Source: Emiliania huxleyi CCMP1516
Taxonomy: Eukaryota > Haptophyta > Isochrysidales > Noelaerhabdaceae
Direction of reading: 5' to 3'
Assembly (NCBI RefSeq): GCF_000372725.1
Contig: NW_005200784.1
Location: 240,847-304,846 of the forward strand
Length of the DNA: 64,000 nucleotides
Below the pieces are notes generated by a model that saw only the letters and a list, made by a program, of their open reading frames with translations, did not search any database and was not told where the DNA came from. Both the position numbers and the translations under genes were made by a program. Shown piece by piece: positions 9,113 through 19,907 of the stretch. Positions within the stretch are counted from its first letter, which is position 1. Every line of letters starts with the position of its first letter.

Positions 9113-9609
9113 AAATCGCGCAACTCGCCCGCATCGCCGTTGCGCTTGCCGTCCTCCCTGTCGTCCTCGTGGTCCTCCTTCCTCCAGGACCAGGTCCTGC
9201 CGGTTCGCGGTTGCAAAAAGGCACTAGGGACATGGCCACCCCGCCCTGACCCTGCAACCAGCCATGCGTCCACTCTTGTGTTGCTCGCTCGCCGATCCGG
9301 CTCGCCCGGGCGGAGGGCATGGCCGCGGAGCCTCGAGGCGACGGAGTGGCGCGCTTGAAAATAGAGGTATCGTGTAGTTTCAGGTACGAGTATATTGTCC
9401 TGACCTTGCCTATCTTGCTTCTGTGTTTTCTTTCTTTCTTTCAAGGATACGAGGACGGCACGCCGACACCACACAGGGATTTTTAGAGAGGAGTGTGGTC
9501 CGAAAGAAAGTAATCCAGTGATAGCTCGTCGGCAGGGTTCCGGCTCCTAGCCGGACAGGGGGGGTCTGTTGCCGCTGGGTACCCGCCATAAAAACGGCAT
9601 GGCGGTGGA
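9113..9609. other. Spacer between oppositely oriented 3'-end copies
   Basis: Unique sequence of about 300 bp between the plus-oriented copy ending at 9112 and a minus-oriented copy at about 9421-9500. Contains a GGACCAGGTCC palindrome near 9188. No convincing gene. Confidence 0.4.
9421..9500 (-). mobile_element. Minus-oriented non-LTR-like 3' end
   Basis: AAGGA and a CTTTC tract, then the complement of the common 3' end (GGACGGCACGCCG, CACACAGGGATTTT, GAGAGGAGTGTGG). Divergent copy of the same family. Confidence 0.5.
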
Positions 9610-10378
9610 GTGCTCTCTACTGCCGCGGCGCCCCTGTCGGTTCGGAGGCGCTCGGCGGCCGCGCGCTTGGTGCCGACGTCGACCGGCTGCTCTCGCGGCG
9701 CCGAGACGTGCGGCTTTGGTCACGTCTCGCGCGCTGCGAGGTGTCTTTTGGCATGTGAGCGCTTGCCAAAGACGCCAGCAAGCTCGCCTTCCTTGCCTGC
9801 GGCCGCGGGCGTGCGGGCGGGCCGGCGGGCCCGCGAGGCTCGGAGAAGCTCGGCGCGGGTCTTCGAGCTCGCCGCCGGCGGCGAGCCAGCATGGCTCGTC
9901 GCTCGACGGGAGCCTGTCCAGTATGCTCTGGGCATGCTGTACAGCATCGCCAACTCTCTGGGAGGGTCTACAGGGCCAGGGCGGGCCGTCTCGGGCGCGA
10001 TGGCGCGCTCAATAGTACCACGACTACCAGCTCTCCGATCGGCCCGCCGACAGCGGGCTTGCGCAGCGCGCTGCTCGACGGCAGGCTGCTCCCCACCCTT
10101 CCAACAGCATCTGCTGTCTCGCTTCTCTCGCTGCGACCGCATCCGAGGGCCTGCGCCGACCGCCTCGCTTCGCCAGCGCTGCCTATGACTGCGGCACGCA
10201 CGTCGGCTCGCCGCCCGCGTCGCCCGCGGCGGGCCCGCATAGCGCGCCGCTCGTCGGGGGAGTGCCAAGGAGGTTGAGGAGTACAGGCTACCTCGCTCAG
10301 ACCGCCGCCGACGAGGCACGAGGCCGCGGTCGGCGCTGCTGCGGGGCTCCTGCGCTGGGCTTCACCATCTTGTCCTGA
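9610..10378. other. Region with open frames but no recognisable gene
   Basis: Several overlapping frames are open on both strands. The frame ending at about 10378 (plus) is Ser/Ala/Pro-rich and could be an exon, but has no domain and no clear start or splice sites. Left unassigned. Confidence 0.3.
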
Positions 10379-10434
10379 GTACGTCGCCGACGCCACCTGC
10401 CGCTCGCCGCTGCCTTGCACTTCCCTGCCATCAG

Positions 10435-10438
<4 letters not shown>

Positions 10439-10504
<66 letters not shown>
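10439..10504. repeat. (AC)33 microsatellite
   Basis: Uninterrupted AC dinucleotides. They are followed by an AT-rich stretch and then GCGGCGG-rich sequence; that AT-rich/GC-rich couplet is repeated at about 10640-10720. Confidence 0.98.
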
Positions 10505-10506
<2 letters not shown>

Positions 10507-12078
10507 TATTAATAATCGGGTAATAATTATTCATTATTAATCCTCGGGCGGCGGAGTGGCGCGGCGGCGGGCGGCGCGAGGCGGCGGCGCGGCGAGGCGG
10601 CGGGCGGCGCAGGGCGGGGCGGCGCGGCGGCGGGTGGGGTAATTAATTATTTGTTGATTGATTATTACTTAATAATCATCGGGCGGCGGCGCGGCGCGGC
10701 GGCGGGCGGCGCGGAGCGGGGCGGCGAGACCATCTGCAGTTACCGGGCCTCTGGTCATTGGAGAGCGGCAATGGTCGCCCTCGACTCAAGGGGCTGCCTT
10801 CCAGCCGTGGCTGCTCAGGCCGGGGGAGGGGGGGAGACCTCCTGTTCCTCGCGGAACGGGAGCAGGCCCCTCCTTGCGCCCGGTCTGCGATGCAGGGCGG
10901 GGGTCGTGCCATCTTCGCTTCGTACTCGAAACCACCACGCCGCAACCGTCGCCGGCGCGCGACACGTTCCCGTAGGCCGGACTGTGTCCTCGTCGAGAGT
11001 GTGTGCCGCCAGGGCGGGACGCACTCAGGGACGGTGCCGACGGGACGCGGCTCGAAGGGTGTGGCTCCGCAGCGCGGCTGGCACTCGTCGCAGAGGCCTC
11101 ACCTTCGAAAAGTCGGGCATGGCTCCACCCGCAACTTTCTCGCTAACACGCGCGCACCGCCGAGCCTGCGGCGGGCGCGCTGCGGCCGCACGTCTACCTT
11201 CGTGATAGTGCCACGACGTGCGGCCTAGATTTAGCCCACGCGCCTCTGCTCGCAAACACTCACCCATTGAATTGTCACTGCCCGTGAGTGCGAGATAGGG
11301 CTAGCAGTAGGCAGCTAGCCTCTGAGGAGGGCGTCCATAGACACCTCACTAGACGCCACACACGGTCTCGTCCGTGCCTCGCCGGACGGCGAGATTGCTA
11401 GAGGTGGAGCAAGCTGCTCTAGTCTCACATGTTACTTCCTGCCGTCTGTTGTTTGTTGTGCCCTTGTTTGTTCTCTTGGCACCTTGGAGTGCTGGGTGGG
11501 GGGGGCGACAGGCTGGGAGGATGTGGCCTTGAGTTATGTGTACGCCAACTCAGGGTGTGTGGCAGCCAGCTGGCTGTGTGTCTTGTGAGCCTGTTTGTGT
11601 CTGTGTGTCGCTCGTGCGTGTCGTCATCATCTGTCTAGCGTCCACCCATACCGCGTTGGTGTCCAGTCCGAGCCTGGCCTTTCTTCACCTTTCTACCTAC
11701 CTGCCACTGACTCGCGCCAAAACGCCCTACCTACCTACCTATCCCCAGGCCGCGCAGCGAAGCGAAACAAAGAGAAAAAAGGGGGCCCTTTTGGGCGAAA
11801 CAAGACCAACCTACCTACCTATCTGTCTGGGTTCTGGGTGGGAGGGCCAGCCAGTGCGGCAGACCCCCTATCCGGCTAGGAGCCGGAACCCAGGCGCGGC
11901 GAGCTGACGACCGATACACCGACTGCATCGCCTCTGACCACTCTGTGGTCATCTCGACCCTCGAGTCCACAAAAGGCATCACACGAGGACACAACGTCGC
12001 CGGACGTGAATTCTCGCGCTCCGACGTTCTCAAGCTCGTCGGCACGCGCGGCGAGCTCCGACCGATACCCTGCAGCGC
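10505..12078. other. Repeat-rich intergenic region
   Basis: Contains two copies of an AATAATCATCGGGCGGCGG-type couplet (10505-10640 and 10640-10725), a GC-rich block with only shadow ORFs, then the retroelement-like repeat at 11265-11750. Confidence 0.5.
11265..11750 (+). mobile_element. Retroelement-like 3' region with CTAC tail, copy 1
   Basis: About 450 bp alignable by eye to 28198-28660. Shared blocks: GAGGAGGGCGTCCATAGACA, GTCTCGTCCGTGCCT, CTTGGCACCTTGGAGTGCTG, CGTGTCGTCATCATCTGTCT and CCGCGTTGGTGTCCAGTCC. Both copies end in a CTAC/TACA microsatellite, as expected of a non-LTR element 3' tail. A third, short copy keeps only the last ~60 bp at 52713. Confidence 0.6.
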
Positions 12079-13148
12079 ATGAGGCTGGCGCTGCTGCTAC
12101 TGCTCAGCGACGCCGCGCTGAGCGACGCCGCGCTGATCGCCTCTTCGCCGCAGCCTCGCGCCTGCTCACGGCGCCGCGCAGCCGTCGCGGTGGCGGCGCT
12201 GCCCCGGAGCGGTGACGACTGCGTCGGTGAAGAGTGCGAGACTCGGACCGGCGCGGCGGCGGCGGCGACGGGCGTCTCGGGCGGCAAGACGATCGACCTG
12301 CGGCGAGGGCGCACCGGCCGGGCCGGGTCGGGCCCGGAGGAGGGCCGCAACTACGGCCGGGACCCGCGCGAGGTCAAGGGCAAGCCGGAGGTCGAGGCGG
12401 AGCAGGCGGCGGCGGCGGCGGCGGAAGGGAGTCATCCGAGCCACTCGAACCGCGAGCACGTGGCGCCGTTGCGCAGCACCGCCGACCTCGAGGCTGCGAT
12501 CACCTCCGCCGGCGACCGCCTCGTGGTCGTAAAGTTCTTCGCGCGCTGGTGCAAGTCCTGCAAGGCTCGCCCCCGCCCTCGGTCGCCTCGCCGGCCCGCC
12601 CCGCCCGCACACAGCCCCGCCCCGCCCCGCAGGCGACCAAGCCGCGCTACGAGCGGCTAGCCGCCAAGCTGTCCAGCTCGTGCGACTTCTTCGAGGCGCT
12701 GCACTCTCTCCCCGCCCCACGAGGGCCCACGAAGGTCCACCCTGAGGGCTCACCCCTGGCCTCGCCCCGCCCTGGCCCCGCCGCCAGGTGGACTACGCCG
12801 CCTCGAGGTCCTTCTGCGACCGCTGCTACGTCCGCTTCATGCCATGCGTCCACGTCTACGCCGCAGGCCGGCCCACACCTCTCCGCCAACCCCCTCCCTC
12901 CTCCCCCGCCCCTCTTCTGCCGCCTCCCCGCCCCCCTCCCATGACCCCCCCGCCCCCTCCCCGACCCCTGCCGCCTCCCCTGCAGGCGAGCTCTCCACCG
13001 CAACCTCTCTCTCGGTGCAGCGCTTCAGCGGCAGCCTGCCCGCACGCGACAAGCCTCGCACTACACCACCCACTCTTCACACCTCGAGCTGTGAATAGGC
13101 TTCGCCACGCAGCTCGAGGCGGACGCCAAGGCGCGGAGTCAAGGCTGA
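12079..13148 (+). CDS. Thioredoxin-fold protein with WCKSC active site, probably plastid-targeted
   Basis: Five exons (12079-12564, 12633-12695, 12788-12866, 12986-13030, 13099-13148) give 240 residues. All four introns start with GC and end with AG. The join gives LVVVKFFARWCKSCKATKPR, then a second pair SFCDRCYV, the cis-Pro region RFMPCVHVYAAG and a final helix. This order matches thioredoxins of the atypical/ACHT-like group. WCKSC differs from the usual WCGPC but keeps both redox cysteines. The first ~30 residues are a hydrophobic leader followed by a basic region, as expected for a bipartite plastid signal in algae with complex plastids. The linker (residues 45-130) is charged and probably disordered. 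Confidence 0.8.
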
Positions 13149-13673
13149 CGTAGCCCGCTGGCTCCCGTCGCCTCCACGCGCGCCCGTCTGCGGCCGATAA
13201 GCTTGATGCGGAGGTCGGGCTCCACCGGGTGGATCAGTGTTCTCTTGACTTTTGCGTCGCGCGTCTCGGAACCCGCGTGTTTACGTGCTTTTCTGCTACT
13301 GTGCCATAGAAGAAGATAGTCCCCTGCCATGTGTAGCCGGCCGTGTCGCGTGTCCGACGTGTGTGTGTGATGCGCGAGCGGGCGAGGCCCGAGGCGCGCG
13401 GCGGGCCGCGACCCCGCGAGCCCCGCGTCACGTGAAAACTGAAATAAAGAACGTGCGCTCCGGCTCCGCCCCGCTCGCGGTGCGTGTGTGGGTTTTTTGG
13501 TGGGCTGGAGCTGGCGCGGGAGCCCAGGGAGCGACAAGAGTCGGTCGGGCAGGGGACAGGGTGGGCCAGCCACAGCACAAAGGGGCGGGGCGGGATGTGC
13601 CAACGTCCACGAGCGGCCGCCCCTCCACCGCTCTCCGACACAGCGGCCGCAGCGCCCAACGCTGCTACCGCTG
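13149..13673. other. Intergenic region between convergent genes
   Basis: Contains only overlapping shadow frames and a few G-runs. The long open frames on both strands here have no domain features. Confidence 0.4.
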
Positions 13674-15938
13674 CTACTGCCAGTTCCTCTTCACCCGAGA
13701 GAGCAGCTGCGGCGCCTTCTCCTTGAGCACCTACGAGACACACGCGCTACACCCTCACGCCCCCGCAGCCCGCCGCGCGTCCCGCCGCCGTCTCTCGCTC
13801 GCACCGCCCGCCGCCGCTCCTCGTCAGACGGCTCGCGCGCCTGCTCGAAAGGGAGGGGGGGTGAAGAGACCCTCCTCACACCCGCCCCACTCACCCCCCC
13901 CCCCTTCCCCTCCCCCTCGCCTGCCCGTCCCTGTCCACCGCCCACACCTCCCACACCTCCTTGCGCTGCTTCCGCCGGCCGGCGTCCACCACGAGCGTGG
14001 TGCCTGGCAGCAGAGGGAGAGCGAGTCAGAGGCCCGCCCGCCTTGCTCAGGAGTGAGTCGCTGCCCCACGAGCCGCTCGCCCGTCCGCTTGACTCGCTGC
14101 CGCCCGCCGGTCAGGTTGGCCGCCCGCTTGTCGACGCTTGCGGCGAGGGCGTCGCCGCCGTCGACGGAGCGGACAGGGCGTGACTTGTCCTGCGTGCGAG
14201 CGGCCAAGTCTCGGCTGGCTGTGGGCTTGGGCGGCAGGGCGGAGGCAGGGCGGCGCTGCCTCGAGGCGGCGAGGGACGTACCGCTCCGCCTGGGAAGGAG
14301 GGGGGAGGGGAGGGGAGGGGGTGAAGGGCGCGAGGGGAGGGGGGGGGGGGGGGGGAACGGCAAAACTGGAGGGGGGAAGGGCCGGCCTCCCCGCCTCCTC
14401 TGAGCAGCCCTCTCACACCCTTCTCCCCCGCTGCGAGGCCTCGCCCACCCACAGTCTCGCCCTCCCCAGCCCCCAGCCCTCTTCCCCCGGCCCTCGCCTC
14501 CGGCCCAAAGTCGTCGACCACGAGAAACTTTGGCGTCCCCTTCGGGTTGTCGCTCAGCACCTGCGCGGGGCACGGCAACCCGCACGCCGCGAGAGCGGGT
14601 CAAGGCGTGCGGGCGCCACCCCCCTCCCCTCCCCCCCTTCAAAGGGGCAGCGCACGCCTCGACCCTCGTGACGCCGTCGTCTCGCTCCGCCGCCGCCTCC
14701 GCGCCGCCGTCCCGCTCCCCGCCTCCGCCGCCCTGCAGCGCCAGCTGCAGCAGCCCGCCCGGCGCCGCGGCCCACTCCGCCTCCGAACGCGCCGCCGCCG
14801 CGTCAAACTCAGCCCGCGAGAGCACACCTGCGTGTGGAGAGTTCCGAGAAGGTTCCGGAAAGGCTCTCCGCACCCCCCCCACCCCCCCCACCCCCCCCCC
14901 TGGCATGGCTGGTCTGAGGGAGGGGTCGGAGGGAGAGCACGCCGTCGCCGTCCACGTCCATCTGCGCGAAGGCGTCCGGCAGGGAGGTCGCCTGCCCGTC
15001 CGTCACCGCCGCGGCCAGCTCCGCCCTCTCCTCCGCCGTCAGGCCTAAGGCACGTGTCGCGGACGTGTCGTGGACGTGTCCTGCGCGCGGGCCGGCCGTG
15101 CTGCAGTGGAGCGGCGGAGGGCCTTCGAGGAGAGCTGCTGCCGCGCGGCCGAGGGAGGCGCGTGCCTGCGGAGGGACGGAGCGGGCGGCTCTCGAGGGGC
15201 GCGGGGCGACGGCGAGCGGGCCGGATCGGGGAGATGGGTGCGCTGGAGGCGCGGGACGTGCGGTGAGGTGGAAAGGGGCGGGGATGCGGAGGAGAAGGGT
15301 GGGGTGGGGGGGTGGGGGGGGGGAGGAATGTGGCCCAGCGCGCCTCGGCGTCGTCGAGCGAGCCCCCGGCGCCGAGCCGCTCGGCGAGTCTCGAGGCGAG
15401 CGCCTCCTCGTGCCCCCGAGACAGCTGCCGCAGCGTCGGGTCCGGGCCCGCGGCGGCGGCAGAGTCGAGCCGGCGCAGCGTCGCCGCGTGCAGCTGCTCG
15501 GCATCGTCCGGGACGAGGATCGCCTCGACCTGTGCGTCGAGGTCGTCGGCGTCGGCGTCGAGCTCGCCCGCCGCCTCCGCCTCCGCCTCGATCTGCTGCA
15601 GCGCCAGCACGGCCTGCGCGAGTGAGGAGGCGCGAGTGAGCCGGCGGGAGGCGGCGGCGGCGGCAAAGCGTTCGCGGCAGGCGTGCGGATGCGCCGACAG
15701 CGGCTGGGCGGCGCTGCTCGAAGGCCGGCTGCGGCTTCGGGAAGGGAGAGCTGGCCTGCACACGGTCGAGAGGCACACCAAAGTGCCTCGAGAGCGTGCG
15801 GTCGGTCCAGGTGGCGGGGTCGGACGCGTGGAGGGCGGCGGCGTGGCGGCGGAAGCGGGCGAGCCGCGTGAGGATGCCGGCGTCGGTGGAGAGGGACCGA
15901 GCCAGCAGCACTCCGCCACCGAGAAGTCTGCCTCGCAT
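13674..15938 (-). CDS. EF-hand protein with probable mitochondrial targeting, ten exons, all GC-AG introns
   Basis: Exons: 15938-15756, 15613-15335, 15165-15123, 15044-14943, 14827-14658, 14560-14498, 14289-14260, 14189-14042, 14003-13921, 13730-13674. They sum to 385 codons in a single open frame. The N-terminus (MRGRLLGGGVLLARSLST) looks like a mitochondrial presequence. Residues ~43-60 (TWTDRTLSRHFGVPLDRV) resemble the helix-turn region of mitochondrial ribosome-associated or regulator proteins. One canonical EF-hand loop is split by intron 4 (DVDGDG | VLSRAEF). The C-terminal half is basic and ends APQLLSRVKRNWQ. No full-length family was recognised. The divergent R3H-SUZ gene shares its 123-bp upstream region. 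Confidence 0.75.
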
Positions 15939-16061
15939 GGCGTGTTCGGTCGCAGAAAAAATAAATTCATGCGCGGAGTGCCCCCGGGCCGCATAAGAGC
16001 AGCAACCCACTTCCCCCGTGTGGCTCGCGCACATAAAAGGGCGCCTGGAAGAGCCGCCACC
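15939..16061. promoter_or_regulatory. Bidirectional promoter region
   Basis: Only 123 bp separate the start codons of the minus-strand EF-hand gene and the plus-strand R3H-SUZ gene. A TATA-like ATAAAAG lies at 16033-16039, about 23 nt before the plus ATG. An A/T run (15955-15966) lies about 20 nt before the minus ATG. Positions are close enough to the ATGs to imply very short 5' UTRs. Confidence 0.5.
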
Positions 16062-16757
16062 ATGAACGGGGAGAGGGACCCCACCTTCCTCCGCTGCGCA
16101 CTGCAGAAGCCCAAGGAGCGGCGCAATGTGCTGCGCCTCGAGACGGAGCTTCAGCGGCTGCGCAACTCTACGGCGCCTTCCCTCGAGATGCAGCCCATGA
16201 GTGCGTACAACGCGTCCCTGGTGGAGGCGGTGGCGGCGCACTTTGGGCTGCGCGTCTCGAGCGCCGCCGCCGACCCGGCCGCCGCCGGCGATGAGCCTCT
16301 GGTGCGGCTGACGCTGCTAAAGACGGAGGCGTCGGCCGCCTCGCCGCCGCCGCTGCCGCTGTCGGAGCTGGTCCCTGCGGCGGAGGGGCGGGGCGGATGC
16401 GGGTGCGGTGGCGTGGCCGCCTCCGGCAGCGACAGCGCCACGCCCTCCGCCACCCCCCCGAGGGTCGACTCTGCTGACAGCCTCGAGATGGTGGACTGCG
16501 GCCCGCGGGTGGACGCGTCAAAGGTGCAGCTGATGAGGCGCACGAGGGGGGCGGTGGCGGGCGCCACCAGGCCAGCCGTGCGGCTGACGCCGGACGAGGT
16601 CGAGGCGAGGCACCGCCAGAAGGAGGCCGAGTACGAGGCCGCCCGCCGCCGAATCATGGGCGACGGCGCGGCCGGCGCGGCCGGCGGCGCGGCCGGCGGC
16701 AGCGGGGCTGCGGCGGAGGACGGAAACGGCGAGACAGCGGCGGCGCCGGCGGCTGCG

Positions 16758-16800
<43 letters not shown>

Positions 16801-18389
16801 TGGCGGGGGAGGGTAGCGGCGCGGACGCGGGCAGCGGTGCGGGCAGCGGTGCGGGCAGCGGTGCGGGCGGCGGTGCTGCGGCTACGCCGGCTGGCGGGCG
16901 GCCGGTGAGCAACGCGGTTCCGAAGGCGGCGGGTCGTGCGGCAGACCGGCTCGACCCGGACTACGACCGGACACAGTTCGCGCTGCAGCAGCAGCAGGCG
17001 GCCTACGCGCGCGCGATGTCTCACTCGCAGCTGGCGATGCCGGACATGGGGTCCCTCGCGCTGTCCGGAGGCTACCTGCAGTCGGGGATGGGGGCGGGGA
17101 TGGGGGCGGGGATGGGGGCGGGGATGCAGCCCGCCGGCATGGCGCACCCCTACGCGGGCGGCGCCTGCTGCGGCGGCTACATGCCCGCGCAGCCCCTCGC
17201 TCAGCCCGCCCCGCAGCAGATGCCTGCACAGCATATGGTTGCACAGCAGATGCCTGTCCAGCAGATGGTTGCACAGCAGATGCCTGCACAGCAGATGCCT
17301 GCCGGCCGGTGCGGCGCTGTCGGGGCGGGGGCGGGCTGCCTGGGCGGGGCGGGCGGCTCCGGGTACGCCTACTCGCAGCCGCAGCAGCTCCAGCAGCTCC
17401 AGCAGCTGCAGCAACTCCAGCCGCCCCGCTATCTCGGCGCCGTCGGGGGCGGTGCCATCGGCGCCGCCGCCTCGGCCGCCCCCGCGTACTGCGGCGGTTG
17501 GGCGGCTTGCACGGCCGGGGCGGGCGGCAGGGCGGCGGGGTACGGCGTGGGCCAGCCGCACGCTTGCTGCTTGGGCGGCGGCCCTGCAGGAGGCGGCCCT
17601 GCAGGAGGAGCGTACGCGCCGGCGGTGCGTCCCCGCCCCTCTCTTGCCCCGCCCACCCGCCCCCCCTCCCCTCCCCTACCCTACCATCCTCCGCAGCAAG
17701 GGCCGCGCCTCCCCCCTCCCCTGCCCCCTTCAGGCCTGGAGGGGCGCCGGCTATGCCGCCACAGGCTATNNNNNNNNNNNNNNNNNNNNNNNNNNNNNNN
17801 NNNNNNNNNNNNNNNNNNNNNNNNNNNNNNNNNNNNNNNNNNNNNNNNNNNNNNNNNNNNNNNNNNNNNCAGGCTGCCTGCACACGGTAGGTCGGTGCAA
17901 GGCACACCCCCCCTTTTGAATCCCCCTCCTCCCCCCTGGTTAGGGCGCTTTCCTTTGGCGGCCCGGGCCAACCTGCCGACCCCCCCCCCCCCCTCCCCCT
18001 CAGGCGCCGCCGCCCCGCTGCCACCCTCCTCCGCCGCCCTCCCCCTCCCCGGCGCAGCACCCGGCGGCACTGCCCTGGGAGGCGCTGCCTTGGGAGGCGC
18101 TGCCCTGGGAGGCGGCAGCACCGCCCTCCCCCTCCCCGGAGGCGCAGCGCCCAAGGGAGGCCGTTTGCCCGGCGCCATGCTGCCCGCACCTCCCCCCCCC
18201 TCTGGCGGAGGGGCGCTGGCAGGGATGGCTGCGCCGGTGCCACCCGCCGGCATGACGCTGCCGGGGGCTGCACATTTCGCGGGGGCGCGGCGGCTGCCGG
18301 GCGCGATGCTGCCAGGCGCAGCCTTGCCCGGGACGTCCCTGCCCGGCGCGCTGCCCCACTCCTTGCCTCCGGACCGGCGAGGGGAGTGA
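16062..18389 (+). CDS. R3H and SUZ domain RNA-binding protein (interrupted by assembly gap)
   Basis: The ATG sits in GCCACCATG. The N-terminus (DPTFLRCALQKPKERRNVL ... LVEAVAAHFGLR) matches an R3H single-strand nucleic-acid-binding domain. A SUZ motif follows near residue 180 (RLTPDEVEARHRQKEAEYEAARRRI in two stretches). Together they match the ENCORE/R3HDM group of RNA regulators. The rest is low complexity: poly-Ala, Gly-Met repeats, Gln-rich QQMPAQ repeats, and a Leu-Pro-Gly-Ala tail. The reading frame stays open to 18389 across 100 N, but introns are likely around 17630-18001 (donor near GGCG|GTGCGT, acceptors CCGCAG, TTCAG and CCTCAG). The exact C-terminal half is therefore unresolved. 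Confidence 0.7.
17770..17869. other. Assembly gap, 100 N
   Basis: Exactly 100 N, a conventional placeholder of unknown true length, inside the 3' part of the R3H-SUZ gene. ORFs reading through it are meaningless there. Confidence 1.
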
Positions 18390-19467
18390 GCGGCGCGGGG
18401 CAGGCACGCAGGGCAGGCGAGGCTCTCCCGACCCGCGCTCTCGCCTCGAGGTCGTCCCTCGCGAGACGGGACGAGGGAGTCTTCCGAGGAGGTGGGAGGA
18501 GCAGGAGGCGAGGTGAGAGAGGAGAGAGAGAGGCCAGAGGAGAGAGGGAGAGAGAAGAGAGAGAGTTGTGTGCTCGCTGCCCGCTCGCGCGCGACCCAGC
18601 CGGCTCCGACTGTGTCCCGCCGCGCGAGTGAAAATCGAGGGATTATTATCGTTTGACGAGAGATATCCGTCAAAAAAGTGATCTCCACAACGCGTATTCA
18701 CTCTTTTATACCGCATACGATACATTCGATTACATTCGTGCACAAAGCAGACACCAGACCTCGGTTTCCCATAGGGTTTCTGCTGCGGTTTTCCATGGCG
18801 GTTTCCCATAGCCGAAAACCCAGGGGTCGGTCGGTTTCTGCGGCGCGCTCTGTTTTTTCTGGGATCTGTTTTCTGGGACACCCGCCTCGATTTCCCGTGG
18901 GATCTGCCGTGGGTCTGGTTTCTGCGGTGTGAATATATCTCCCGCTTCGTCCTAGTAGCGTGCGATGAGGCCTTGCCAGCTCCTGGTGGTGCCCTCAAGA
19001 TCGCCGCGCGCATTGGCCGCTCCGCCGACGTTGTGATAGAGCTTCTTTCTGTCTCCAACAGAGTAGATCCAAACACTGTATTGATAGGTGATAGGTACTC
19101 AAAACACTCGCACAACGCCTGCCTGCCTTTCACAGCTCAGCCTTTCAGGGCTTGGGCATGACAAGCAACGGCCCCGCCGGTCGGCGTCCGATGCACGAGG
19201 CAGCCATGTTGGCTGCCACGGCGTTTCCGCTCGGGATCGCGGCAGCCTGGCGGACTCGACCGCATCGCAGGCCTCCCTCCCGTGAGCCACAAAAGTGCGT
19301 GGCAGCGCGGCGCGCCGCCAACCTCGCTTTCGGAGCAGAAACCAGAAACCAGAAACCATAATGCCTGGAGCGATAAAACGGTTCCCCCCAAGGGTTCCTC
19401 CCACCCAGAACATGCTGCTGTCTTAGTACTCCCGTTCGACCCATTCGGAATCCGATTAGTTAATGAA

Positions 19468-19490
19468 GGGTCATTCCGCCGGAATGACCC
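19468..19490. repeat. 23-nt palindrome GGGTCATTCC/GGAATGACCC
   Basis: Eleven-base arms around one central base. Could be a binding site of a dimeric protein or a stem in RNA. No neighbouring gene clarifies its role. Confidence 0.8.
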
Positions 19491-19670
19491 CTCCACGGGG
19501 AGATCGTTCACACCTCGAAAAACCAGAACCCAGAGTGTCTGGACCGATATTCCCATGGCCCGGATGTTTTCTGTGGGATGTGTCGAAAAAGCAGAATACA
19601 GAGCTCCTCCTCCTATAAATCAGACGGTTTCTTGATAGCTGATATGCCAGGGAAGAGCCTGGTATCTCAG

Positions 19671-19696
19671 TATGTTATATCCTATGATATAACATA
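19671..19696. repeat. AT-rich hairpin, 11-bp stem and 4-nt loop
   Basis: TATGTTATATC and its exact complement separated by CTAT. AT-rich and isolated in otherwise GC-rich DNA, about 200 bp downstream of the minus-strand Rieske-like gene. Confidence 0.8.
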
Positions 19697-19907
19697 GTGG
19701 TGTCTGGTTTATGCACACCTCTTCGATTACGATATGTTCTCTCAAGATTCAACAAGATGTGTCATGTCGCGTGTGACTCGGGTGTGTGGCCCCCACAGTG
19801 CACAGACGACAGAGCAAAAACTCACAGAGCGCAAAGACACGGAACACTGGTGTCATGAGAGGGGGCGGCAACGAGGCTGAGACGGCCCAAACACGCGCGC
19901 GCGTCGC

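Larger units (their letters stand above)
18390..19907. other. Intergenic region with GA-rich tract and palindromes
   Basis: 18480-18566 is a GA-rich tract. 18760-18930 has loosely repeated GGTTTCTGCGG / GGGATCTG phrases. Two strong palindromes occur at 19468-19490 and 19671-19696. No ORF with gene-like features was found. Confidence 0.5.

Noticed and set aside
9720..10534. Minus-strand ORFs around the AC microsatellite
   Set aside because: Cys-Val repeats come from the AC repeat; the flanking sequence has no domain, start context or splice pattern.
16936..18688. ORFs crossing the N gap on both strands
   Set aside because: They depend on translating N; only the R3H-SUZ frame has domain support.
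18000..19133. 377-codon minus ORF
   Set aside because: It is antisense to the LPGA-coding repeat of the R3H-SUZ gene, and its remainder lies in intergenic low-complexity sequence.
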